A stretch of 64,000 nt of DNA from positions 48,263,364 through 48,327,363 of the forward strand of contig NC_030382.2 of the NCBI RefSeq assembly GCF_001625215.2. Reading direction: 5' to 3'. Shown here in pieces: positions 47,107-56,660 of the stretch. The notes under the pieces are model-generated. The model was not told the DNA's origin and made no database searches. It saw only the letters and a program-made list of their open reading frames with translations. Within the stretch, counting starts at the first letter, position 1. The number at the start of each line of letters is the position of its first letter. Both the position numbers and the translations under genes were made by a program. This DNA comes from Daucus carota subsp. sativus (Eukaryota > Streptophyta > Magnoliopsida > Apiales > Apiaceae).

Positions 47107-50100
47107 CTATGAAGTTCTAGCCTGCTGCTTGTTGCTGTCCGAAGGAAGAGAAGCAGCAGATTCAGGTGCATTCGATGTTGCGTTTTGGTACTGAGCAGCC
47201 AACTTGGGTGCCATGGCCTGGGTATAATACATGTGAGCCTGTGCAGGATCAGCAAACTGATAGGCATAGTTGGCAGGAGTCGCCAGAGCTGGAGCATTTG
47301 ACTGAGAAGGATGATTAAGCTGAGGAAAACCAGCATACTGTTGTTGATGTTGACTGGCAGGAACCTGAACAAATGGAGTTGATGTAGTCTCAGTTCGGTA
47401 CACACCTGCAGCCACTTCAGTTTTAGGAACAGGAGCATTCCTGGTTGCATTGTATGCTGCTGTAGCAGGAGGGGTTTGTGGACCACTAGATTGTGTGGTA
47501 ATGGAAGCTTCACTAAAACCCTGCTGCTGAATAGGCATGTTATATGCTTGAGGCTGTCCAGCAGGAACATAGTAAACAGGGTATTGATGATCCATTGCGG
47601 GATGGTGTGATTGCTGGGAAGGGTACATGTGGTAGTAAGACCCCATTGGCACTGCCCCAGCAGGATGTTGTTGGATATACTGTCCTCCAGCTTGAATAAA
47701 TTGTGGTTGTTGCTGCAGTTGTGGCTGTTGTTGCTGCATTTGTGGATGTTGTTGCAGCATTTGCGGATGTTGCTGCATTTGTGGATGATGTTGCTGCATT
47801 TGCGGGTGTTGCTGGACTTGCGGGTGTTGTTGCTGGACTTGCGGGTGTTGTTGCTGCAATTGTGGCTGTTGTGCTGCTGGCAAAATATACCCAGAATCTT
47901 GAAATTGTTGTTGCATCTGAACTCTTGAATTGGATTCTGCGATCTTTTGTTCAGGATTAGCAGAACCCCTACTCTGCCCAGATTGAATTTGGACATTCGG
48001 ATCTTGATTGTAGATCATAGGTTTTTGGCGAGACATTGGATTTAATACACCACTATCACTGTACAAACAATTAATAACTTAATTTAGAGTCACTTAAGCA
48101 GATATGCATACACATGTATCATAAACATGCTAATCGATCAGCAGGCTAAATAGAAGTGATAGAACTAGTATCTCAGCCCCGGGTAACTCAGTTCAAGAAA
48201 TTCAGCCTTGACATACCGTAAAATAGGGTGAAAGCAAATTCACTGCAATTTTAGGGTAAAAGCTGAACGGAACTGGAGGTAGCGGTTCGGAAAGTCTCAA
48301 TGGCAAAATGCAACGGCAGTTAACAGCACCAACTTCAACCGCAAAGTTGCAGTACAGTTTGTGGTTTAACCGCTTATAAAAAATATATTCAAATAATAAG
48401 ATTAAATCCAAGCAACACTCCAACTTAAGAATACAAGTCTGGGAAGAATGATCGTTTAAGACACAAGTTAATTATATGCTGAGACTACTCCCAACTTGCA
48501 CAACCATCCCAGTACAGTTACTGCGCATAAAAATTTTAGAAAACAAAATTGCAGCTGTGAAGATTATTGTAGATGAAGGAAATGGCCAGATGTAAATGGG
48601 TGTGTGTGCTGCATACGAGAGAGGCAGAGAAAATGAGTGACTGAAGAAAACAAAAGTGAATGATAGTATAGGGCTTGAAGCGTTTGACGGATATATTTTA
48701 GTGTTTTCCAATAGAGAAAGCATAGTAAAATTTATAACATAATATCATCATATATATATATATAACATATATGGTTTTTAGGGTTTTACAATATTTGAAA
48801 CCGCTGCCACATATAACATTTAAGTGATTATCAAAAATTCAATCTACAACCACCCGCTTTTCGTGTCATATGCATAGTACAATTCAATTGCAAGCAGTTG
48901 ATACGTGTATTGTTACATCACTAAACAATCATCAGTTTTAGGGTATTTCAATATTTAAAAGCGCAGCCAAAAGTAAGTGGTTAATTGGTTATCAAAAATT
49001 CAATCTACAACCACCAGCACTTTTTGCGTCATCCGCAAGTCCAATATAGTTGCAAGAGTGTTGATTCGCCCAAATAAGTGGTTACCAAAAATGCAACTAA
49101 AACCACCCCCAAGAACAATCCAGTTGCAAGCGGTTGATTCGCCTGTCGTTATGTCACTAAACAACCACATTCTTTTAGGGCATTTGATATTTAAAACCGC
49201 AGCCACAGATAAGCGATCATCAATATCCAGTCTACAACCACCAATGCTTTCTCCCGTCATTAGCAAAGTAAAATTCATTTGCAAGCGGTTGGTGCACTGA
49301 ATGCTACGTCACTAAACTACCATCAAACTAAATCTAGGGAACTCATGTAGAATATAAATATGCACACACATTTTAACCTAATCTATACACATGAATGAGA
49401 TCATATAGGGAAAACATGGAAACGATAAGTGAAGTTTAGTAGGTACAAAGATCAAATACATAAATTTCACATCTTAATTTGGCAACAACAAAACAATTGG
49501 CGTAACAATTAAGCACATCATATAATAAGAAAATGAAAGGAAATTCAGCTTATATACCTGGAAACTGAATCAGGGGAAGCCAAATCAAAACAACCACCAC
49601 TAGCAGCAGCAGCAGCAACAGCTTGCTTACTTGAAATCACCGATTGCGCCTGTTGTTGCAATAACTGTTTCCTATATGCCATAGAAACACCTCCCTGATC
49701 TGATCTCTCCGATCTCTCGGATCTCTCATCATCAGACACAATCCGATTTGAATAATCCCCAACCACCACAGGTGGCACCACAGCTACCACTGGCTGAACA
49801 AACTGCTCCTCAATCCCAGCCACCTTCCTGTGATCCTCCACCACATGCACTCTAATCGGAGGCAAATTCGCCAGAGAAGGCGTCGAAGAAGCCGAACCAA
49901 ACGACGACGTCGTATCAAGCATCGGCGAATCAGGCACCGAATGAACATCCTGGTGACTCTTACTCACAACGTTTCCAGTCAATTTAATCAAATTTTCATT
50001 ATTATTTCCATTATTATTATTGTTCGCCTCCACCGCCTCATCAAGCCCTAACAAACAATTGACCGAATTAGAATCTGACATCTGTCCGGTACTCGTCCCG

Positions 50101-50636
50101 TTCAAAGCATTCATAAACCAGTCCTCCGACTTTGCCGAGTTGTCAAGCAACGATCCAATCGACGTCACCGACTCAGGCTTCGCCGGAAACAGAAACAGCC
50201 TGAGGCGACCGGATTTTCCGGCGCCGGAATTCCTACTGAGGCGATCATACTCATCGATCATGTTCTCCAAATCTTCATCAGTAGTCACGGAAATCAAAGA
50301 GTCCAAATCTTCGTTGGGAATTTGATATTTGAGAGTGAAATTAGATGTATTGTTGAGGAGAGTTTTGGAAAGTCGGTGAATTAAATCGGAAAGTGAGGAC
50401 TGACGATCGACGACGACGATGCGTGTATCGCCGCCGATATAACAGAGTGATTTGTCGTGCGGACGTGGCACTATATGGCCACCGAAGCTGCACATGAGTC
50501 TGAGTTTGGAAGTGAGTTGGAACGAGTCGTTGCCGTACGAATCGGTGGTGTGTGAGCGAGGTGATGAGTTGACTGAGTCGGTGGCGGCGAGTTGGGGAGG
50601 AGCAAGCGGTTGCTGTTGCGGTTGCGTTTGCTCCAT
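47107..50636 (-). CDS. PB1-domain (octicosapeptide/Phox/Bem1p) protein with Q-rich C-terminus
   Basis: Two exons (50636-49558, 48058-47107) give 676 residues. The PB1 domain spans about residues 44-150: KLRLMCSFGGHIVPRPHDKS with the basic Lys at the start, CYIGGDTRIVVV, and the acidic OPCA motif DEDLENMIDEYD, so the domain has both binding faces. Then come asparagine runs (about 200-215), ERSERSERSD, and in exon 2 a low-complexity stretch of QxHPQ-type repeats (47695-47890) followed by Pro/Tyr/Gln-rich text. PB1 domains mediate protein-protein assembly; Q-rich tails often favour condensates. It matches the Arabidopsis gene I recall as At2g01190 (PDE331, loss of which gives pigment defects); its biochemical role is unknown. 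The leader is CT-rich and a TATAAG box sits 62 bp upstream. The single intron carries a minisatellite. Confidence 0.9.
47695..47890 (-). repeat. Coding repeat: QQHPQM/V units in the PB1 protein
   Basis: On the minus strand the DNA encodes about ten imperfect units of six or seven residues such as QQQHPQV, QHPQM, QQHHPQM, QQHPQML and QQQPQL. The codons are mixed CAG and CAA, so the array is a peptide repeat rather than a pure trinucleotide run. Confidence 0.85.
48776..49324. repeat. Degenerate tandem repeat in the PB1-gene intron
   Basis: Three units begin with TTTTAGGG at 48776, 48936 and 49173. Each runs through ATATTTAAAACCGCAGCCAC-like text, GATTATCAAAAATTCAATCT, CAACCACC and GCAAGCGGTTGAT to CACTAAACAACC. 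Part of the middle unit is repeated once more. The AAACCGC...AAGTGATTATC stretch resembles 56950-57010 in the AACCGC-rich dispersed element. Confidence 0.65.
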
Positions 50637-50697
50637 GTTTGCGAGGAGAGAGAAAGAAAGAGGAGAGAGAGGGTGGTGTGAGTTGGAGGCGGATGTT

Positions 50698-50703
50698 CTT
50701 ATA
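50698..50703 (-). promoter_or_regulatory. Putative TATA box of the PB1-protein gene
   Basis: On the minus strand GCTATAAGAAC places TATAAG 62 bp before the ATG, followed by a CT-rich leader. Position and sequence fit a core promoter. Confidence 0.45.
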
Positions 50704-50894
50704 GCTGGCCCGCCTGTTTGTTAATTACTATTACTATTCTGCTTTTTATTTTATTCATTATCTAAAACTAATTAATAAAAAATCTGGAATATTGAAAAAA
50801 GGGGGATTACGAATTATCCGATAGGGGTTTTAAAATATCTAAATATTTCAATAAATTTTTAGAAAATATCTAATATTGAAACGGATGCAAATCG

Positions 50895-51636
50895 GAAGAG
50901 ATGAGTTTTTTTTTTTTTTGACGAACAATAAGATTTTATTAAACATAGAACTTAAGAACACAGTCGGGACAAACCCCCAAACTGACAACTACAACCTGAT
51001 TGTGAAACAAAAATCGAGCTAAACAAATAGCCGTTTTGTTTTCAGATTGCTTAACAGATAGAATATAAATATTCTTGATATTAAAAATGATTACAAAAGT
51101 TTCTCGAGCAATCCAGTCGACACCGACATCACTGAAAATAGTAGAATCACAATTGACCTGCGCACATAAAAAACCGGTGATAGACCAGTGTTCATATCCA
51201 TCAGTTACACCAACTGAGGTTGGGGGTACAGATGCCCCATATATTGAACAATCATTTGTTGTGCGAGGTGAGCTCTCGCGATAACCACAATTCCAGATTT
51301 GAAGCGGGTTGCCCAGAGAAATCATTCTTCACGCAACATGACAACGAATCAAAAACGCAACAAGACATACACCCAAAAATTGGGGACAATCAACAACCCA
51401 AAAAGATGGGTACGGTAACAAGATCACACCCAAAAGGACTTAGATCTCGATTTTATTGAAAACTATTATAGTAGAAATTAAAGATATAGAAATGGAGGAA
51501 ATGGGATGAGAGGATGGATGGGATGATGTGGTTTTGATGGAAGAAAGGGGCGGTGAAGGATGGATGATAATTATGAATGGCGGCCGACTCTCATTAGGGT
51601 TTTGTGTGGAGCACATCACTTGATTGAAGAGATGAG
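50895..51636 (-). mobile_element. Poly(A) retroposon, 720 bp, with 11-bp target duplication
   Basis: GAAGAGATGAG occurs at 50895-50905 and 51626-51636, identical. The left copy is followed at once by 14 T, so on the minus strand the insert (50906-51625) ends in TTGTTCGTC plus a poly(A) tail, preceded by an AATAAAA polyadenylation-like word. The insert also contains a 128-codon minus-strand open frame (51325-50939; contains SVGVTDGYEHWSITGFLCAQ), which I do not recognise. The 5' part (ACAAAACCCTAATGAGAG, then CCATCCATCCTCTCATCCC) reads like an mRNA leader. It is either a processed pseudogene or a non-LTR element that lacks its reverse transcriptase. Confidence 0.75.
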
Positions 51637-51964
51637 TATTAATAGTAGGAGGGCTCGTATTATTTTAGTGGGGTGTGAGAAAAAAGTGAGCAGAGACTAG
51701 CGCCAGCAAGGAGGCAGAAATGGATTAAAATTTACTAATAAAAGGGAGATGACATAATGTGTTAGTGCTGGAGGGTGGAAATTTGTTGTTCGACAGCTAA
51801 GTGACCGGCTGGCTGCATGCGTCTTATAACCCACGTTAAAACCTGACTAGTACTACATACAATTTGGGTAATTTTCAATGATTCCCGTTTAGTAATTATC
51901 TCCTCGTACTCCGAAAACTGCTAACGGAATTGTTAAGGTTTAAATCTTTTGACAGGGTCATTTT

Positions 51965-52010
51965 AAACTTAATCCGTATTTTGATTTAAAAAAAAACTTA
52001 ATCCGTATTT
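51965..52010 (+). repeat. 17-bp direct repeat flanking a 12-nt poly(A) insert
   Basis: AAACTTAATCCGTATTT lies at 51965-51981 and 51994-52010, identical, with TGATTT plus six A between. The left border is TTTT/AAA, the kind of site preferred by LINE endonucleases. Confidence 0.65.
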
Positions 52011-52098
52011 ATTTTCTTATTTGGCTTTTTTGGTTAAGTAGAAGGTTATCCGGAAGATTGAATATTTTTCTTTAAGGAATGTACTAACTTTTGAATCA

Positions 52099-52472
52099 TA
52101 CGCTCTGACCCGAGTAACATGGAGCACGTGGAATCCCGTGTGAATCGGCAAGAATCATCTGGCAAGATTAAATACGCCTGAGTGACCGATATCGAAGCAG
52201 TATCGTGAGGGAAGAGTCAAAAGAACTCTCATTGTGGAGTGAAATAGAACATGAAACTGTAAGCTCCCAAGCAGTGGGAGGAGCCCGGAGCTCTGACCGC
52301 GTGTCTGTTGAAGAATGAGCCGTCGATTCATAGGCAGTGGCTTGGTTAAATGAACTCACCAGAGCCGTAGCGAAAGCGAGTCTTTATAGGACAATTGTCA
52401 CTGCTTATTGACTCGAACTTGGTTGATCTATTCATGACGAAAATGAAACTTGAGTGAAACTAAATGGAATTC
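52099..52472 (+). pseudogene. Nuclear copy of plastid 23S rRNA fragment (NUPT)
   Basis: From TACGCTCTGACCCGAGTAAC to about GTGAAACTAAATGGA the sequence follows chloroplast 23S rRNA as I know it, including GGAATCCCGTGTGAATC, CCGTAAGCTCCCAAGCAGTG with one change, TGTTGAAGAATGAGCC and CCGTAGCGAAAGCGAGTCTT. It differs at many scattered positions, and most differences are C to T or G to A (GGGTGA read as TGGTTGA, CCGGAG as CCAGAG, ATGGACCC as TTGACTC), which is what long residence as methylated nuclear DNA gives. It is a fragment of about 370 bp of the 2.8-kb gene and cannot be functional. Confidence 0.88.
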
Positions 52473-52639
52473 CTTTCTATTTAGAGAAGTGTAACTTTTT
52501 TAAAACTAAACAGATATACGAGCTTTTACTTTCAATAATTGATTAAATGAAAAACTAAACACGTATCTTCAATGTTATTGTTTGTTCCAAAGTAAGATTT
52601 TTTTCCTCAATTATGTTTCAAAATTTAACTTATAAACCT

Positions 52640-52873
52640 GGCCAAACTCTCGACTACATTCGTCTCAATAGTTGAAAGTCTTGCAAGTTTACGTTGAGTT
52701 TCAGTTTGTTTTGTCTAGAAAAATGCTAACAAGGTAGCACATGAAATCGCTAAAATCCCTTACTTAGTTAATTCTCTTAATTTGTTCACGTCTCCTCCTA
52801 CGTGTTTGTTGGAGGCTCTTTGTGATGATCTCTTGTTTTGAATGAAGTATCAGTTAGTTTCAAAAAAAAAAAA
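52640..52873 (+). mobile_element. 3' end of a LINE (RNase H tail and poly(A))
   Basis: A frame with two or three stops reads like the end of a plant LINE polyprotein: SIVESLASLR, VSVCFV, NANKVAHEIAK, then a terminal LLEALCDDLLF and stop, followed by a short 3' region and 12 A (52862-52873). The ANKVAHE motif is typical of the RNase H domain after the reverse transcriptase. It is 5'-truncated and dead. Confidence 0.65.
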
Positions 52874-54511
52874 GGTTGAAAATCGTGAATTTTTTTTAAT
52901 GAGTTGGTTATAAATTTTAAAATTTCATTTCACAAATATGTAGAAGACTATTTCAATTGATAATTTATTATTATTTATTATTATATCAATAATTTTTATA
53001 CTAATGTAGATATCAAAATATTTATCCAAATATATAAACAAAATTTTCTTTTCATTTATAATTAATTTACAAACCAAAATAATATTTTTAAATTTCGCAA
53101 AACAACCCCATTATCTTTTTAAGCCACATGGATAAACACATTGAGAGGAAGAAAACCGGAAGTGGGGCCATGGAGATGGCGCAAAATCTGTGGGCAGTGG
53201 GGGCAGTGAACAGTTTAATGGGATGATACTGTGGGAGACCGCGTCAAGGTATAGTCAGGCTATTCCTCTGCATTCCACCGTGGGTGTTTGGGTTTATTTA
53301 TTTTTTCTTTTGTGTGTTTGCAAATTTAATTTCCAAAAAATATATTTATCTAAAAAGTGATAACTAATCCGGTTTCTTGTTATCAGAAATAACCTTGCAC
53401 ACCTCCTAGATCAAATAATTTGGGTATATATAAATGAAAATATATAAACTATTCTAATATAGTAAATTGGCACATTTAACAATAATAATAATTAGTAAAA
53501 TTTAAAATTATTTTTTTATTATTATGAAAAAATGTTATAAAATTCTATTTTATAAGAATTTTAAAATACTTAAAAATAATAAACGCACACATTCCAATGA
53601 GATGGAGGAAATAGTATATTTTTATATATTTTTATATGCTCTATATTTTTAGATTAAAAATATTTTTATTTTATTTTGAGATCTATCTCAATTTCGTATT
53701 TAAGATTTTTCTGGTTAGTATATATTGGGATTTCAATTTGTTTTTAGCTTTACTTGTTGATATACATGTTAGTTTATTGATTACCTGGTACAAAGGAGCT
53801 GAAATAATTTTAAAAAGTATTTTCAAATACTTTCACAAAAAGTATTTACAAAAAAAATATTATTAATATATTTAGTTATTAACTATGTACATAGTTTGTT
53901 TGTTTTTTCAAAAAAGCCTATGTACAAAATTAAAATTAAACGCCGTTAAAAGTTACACATATGATTAGCAGTATAATTCACTTGAGAACAAGTGAAATAT
54001 ATGAGATCCGAGGGAAGTTGAAGACAATTTGATTTTCCTGGTAGCATGTGATTGTGACGCGATAAAGATTATATACAAGCAAATGAAGTAAAAGGAAAAC
54101 TCGTCGAAGGCAAATTTAAATCAGATAGACGAAGGGATCATCTATGAACAGTCCAATTGCAATGTGAATTGAAATGGGACCAAGTTGAGAAATAGTGGAA
54201 GATTTGACAAGAAAAAAGAGTATCTTATGTTATACCCCACAACTGAACAAGACATTAATGACCCACATTCTTCCCTCACACTATTACAGTCTACAACTAC
54301 AAGCATGTTATCAAAATCTTCAATGCAGAACGTCTTACGTTGATGCTGTTTGGCTGTGGATGGAGCTAATAAGACTTTTAATGGAAAAACAGAGAGTTTG
54401 AGTTTGACTTCTGAGTTCCATGAGTAAAAACCTAAGTCGATTGTTGGAAAAACTTGAGTTGATTGTTAGCTCTGACAAACGGAGTAGTTAAGTAAAAGCT
54501 TAAGATTAAGT

Positions 54512-54758
54512 GGGTGTTTGGCAACCCATTTTAAGCCGGACTTCTCGGCTTATAAGTTAGAATTACTTATTCGTACCGTTTGTGTAAAAAATCAAGAAGC
54601 ACTTATAAAAAGCTAGGAATGTTAGCTTTTGTTTCAGGACTTCTACTTATTTCCCAAACACTTTAATCACTTATAAGTCTTATTTTGCTTCTAACTTCTA
54701 CTCTACTTATTTATTTTAAGCAATAAGCACTTATTTTAAACTCACCCAAACTGCCCCT
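54512..54758 (+). mobile_element. hAT-like MITE, copy 3
   Basis: Left end GGGTGTTTGGCAACCC and right end CTCACCCAAACTGCCCC. It is the best preserved of three related copies, containing TTAAGCCGGACTTCTCGGCT and GCAATAAGCACTTATTTTAA. Confidence 0.8.
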
Positions 54759-55208
54759 AAATTGGGCAAGTTGGACTAAGAACAAAATGATAAGTAAAAA
54801 TTGGAAACGATTCGATACAACAATATATAATTGATTCATATATTTTGATTTCCGCAATCGAACTCAATACTCATTAATCACAGATTAAACTATCTCATAG
54901 TAATATTTGATATTTTGTGGTGGGCACCCGATGCATTTTCTCCTTATAGTTTGAACTTTGAACATTAAAATGTTCCCCAGCGGATATAAAAATCGAAATG
55001 GGAAGCATGTGACAGGCCTTACTTAAATGGTCCACCATTCAAATATGGACATTCACAACGCCTTGATGATATTTTCATGATTGGATGTTGCAAAATCTTA
55101 TTCTTAGTTCAGGGTCGGCCCAGGAATAGCGAATATAATAGAGAGAATAGCATCATTAGTGCATGATCAATAAACTCAATCTAAAAACCGAAATTTTTAG
55201 AAAGAAAA

Positions 55209-55388
55209 ATGTTAGGAATCCCATTTTTTTTATCAAATTTTTTCCCCAAACGACATGTCAAATTCTAATTGATTGTATTTATTCCAATAATAATGTGACC
55301 CACTTGTATATACATCAATCACGTGATTAGAATTTTTCCACTAATCTGCCACATCATTTGGTAAAAAAAATTCGGGATACGTAACATT
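55209..55388. mobile_element. Palindromic MITE, about 180 bp
   Basis: The left arm AATGTTAGGAATCCC with a following T-run pairs with the right arm TTCGGGATACGTAACATT; farther in, AATTCTAATTGATTG pairs with CAATCACGTGATTAGAATT. It is non-coding, and no target duplication was defined. Confidence 0.55.
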
Positions 55389-55444
55389 ATTCTTTTAGAA
55401 AATATCAAAAGAATTTCAAATTCTTAAAATATTAACTTTTCATG

Positions 55445-55487
55445 AAGTATATAGAAATTGCTTGACAAAAAAAAGTATATAGAAATT
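55445..55487 (+). repeat. 15-bp direct repeat flanking a 13-nt poly(A) insert
   Basis: AAGTATATAGAAATT is at 55445-55459 and 55473-55487, identical, with GCTTGAC plus six A between them. Confidence 0.6.
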
Positions 55488-55791
55488 CATTCGACAGTTA
55501 ATCGTATTTAAAAAATTGAAAAATTAAAATTTAGCTACTGAAAACCAAACCGAATCAAAATTATTTCGATTATTTGAGTACGGTTTTCGGTAGGGGTGTA
55601 CGCGGTTCGGATCGGATCGGTTTTAAGGTCAAAGTCGAACCAAACCGCAAATAGTGATTTTAGAAAATCTACAACCACAACCACATTTGCGGTTGCGATT
55701 AACCACACAATTTCAAACGCGGTTTAGCGATTTATGCGGATTAGTTTGCAGTTCAACCACATATTATAAACATATAATAATAAGGCAGGTG

Positions 55792-56098
55792 CTCAAGTGA
55801 GAACTACATGCATATGTGAGATATGAGAACTAATCTCAGCCACATATTCAATCTGATCTAACGGCCCCACCAGGGGCAGCACATAGGAATACAATAGACC
55901 AGCCCACGCACAGCCCCAGCTATCCCCTACTGTTTTTAATTTGATTTTTCATGTCAATCGGTAAACTTCTTTCAAAATCTGACTTCACTGAATTTTTATT
56001 TATCTCCCAACGAGCAATTTGCATACCATATGTGCTATGTTTCGACAAAATTCTCATTTTAATCTCATTTTAAAGGTTCTCACTAGAGTAACCCTCTA
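55792..56098. mobile_element. Mutator-like MITE, 307 bp, nested
   Basis: TATAATAAT flanks it at 55783-55791 and 56099-56107, a perfect 9-bp duplication. The left end (GGCAGGTGCTCAAGTGAGAAC, quoted from GCAGG) and right end (GTTCTCACTAGAGTAACC) are imperfect inverted repeats. The interior has ACGGCCCCACCAGGGGC, a word also present at 30364 next to the other Mutator-like element. Confidence 0.65.
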
Positions 56099-56213
56099 TA
56101 TAATAATTTAAGAAAAATAAATGCGAACTATTACAAAATATTACACACCTTAAATTCAAATTAAATCATCATTTTTACACAAAAGTAAAATAAATGAGTC
56201 TTAATAGATAATA

Positions 56214-56379
56214 GGGCTTTTTTTATTTATAACCACGTTTTCAATCTTATTTTCAAAAATACTACCTTATTTAAAATATTTTCAAAAATAACGTGGTTGC
56301 ATATGCAACCATATATGCAACTACAAATCCTGATTTCAAGTTTCAGTCTTCAAATGTCATTTTCGACCTCATCTTTGAG

Positions 56380-56438
<59 letters not shown>

Positions 56439-56507
56439 AAAATAAGATTGGAGAAGATAGTATTTTTGAAAATAAGATTGAAAAAACAGTATACAAGATA
56501 ATTCCCC
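56214..56507. mobile_element. Mutator-like MITE related to the element at 29956
   Basis: The flanks TAGATAATA (56205-56213) and TAGATAACA (56508-56516) match at 8 of 9. Both arms contain TTCAATCTTATTTTCAAAAA followed by TACTA. The middle has ATGTCATTTTCGACCTCAT and an AT microsatellite (56384-56435), matching the minus strand of 30209-30330. Confidence 0.7.
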
Positions 56508-56526
56508 TAGATAACACATGATTTGG

Positions 56527-56570
<44 letters not shown>

Positions 56571-56660
56571 AAAATAAGATTGGAGAAGATAGTATTTTTG
56601 AAAATAAGATTGAAAAAACAGTATACAAGATAATTCCCCTATATAACACATGATTTGGAA
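56435..56660. repeat. Tandem duplication of the element's right arm plus flank
   Basis: The stretch from the end of the AT tract through TTGAAAATAAGATTGGAGAA, ATTCCCCTA and ACACATGATTTGGA is present twice (56435-56529 and 56567-56659), nearly identical, with a second AT tract (56531-56567, 18 units) between. One clear difference is CTAGATAAC versus CTATATAAC. Confidence 0.8.

Noticed and set aside
47611..47960. Plus-strand Leu/Val/Ala-rich frames that look like membrane proteins
   Set aside because: Antisense of the CAG/CAA repeat, which reads as Leu or Val/Ala.
47046..47996. Second long minus-strand frame of 316 codons overlapping the PB1-protein exon
   Set aside because: It is a shifted frame of the Q-rich exon (CAA/CAG read as AAC or ACA/AGC), giving Asn/Ser/Leu-rich nonsense.
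51075..51459. Plus-strand frames within the 720-bp retroposon
   Set aside because: They lie antisense to the poly(A)-defined strand and show no protein-like pattern.
52099..52472. A working large-subunit rRNA gene
   Set aside because: Only about 370 bp of a 2.8-kb plastid gene, with many changes at normally fixed positions.
56297..56651. Two opposing open frames with Tyr-Ile runs
   Set aside because: Same cause: AT microsatellites in a MITE and its tandem copy.
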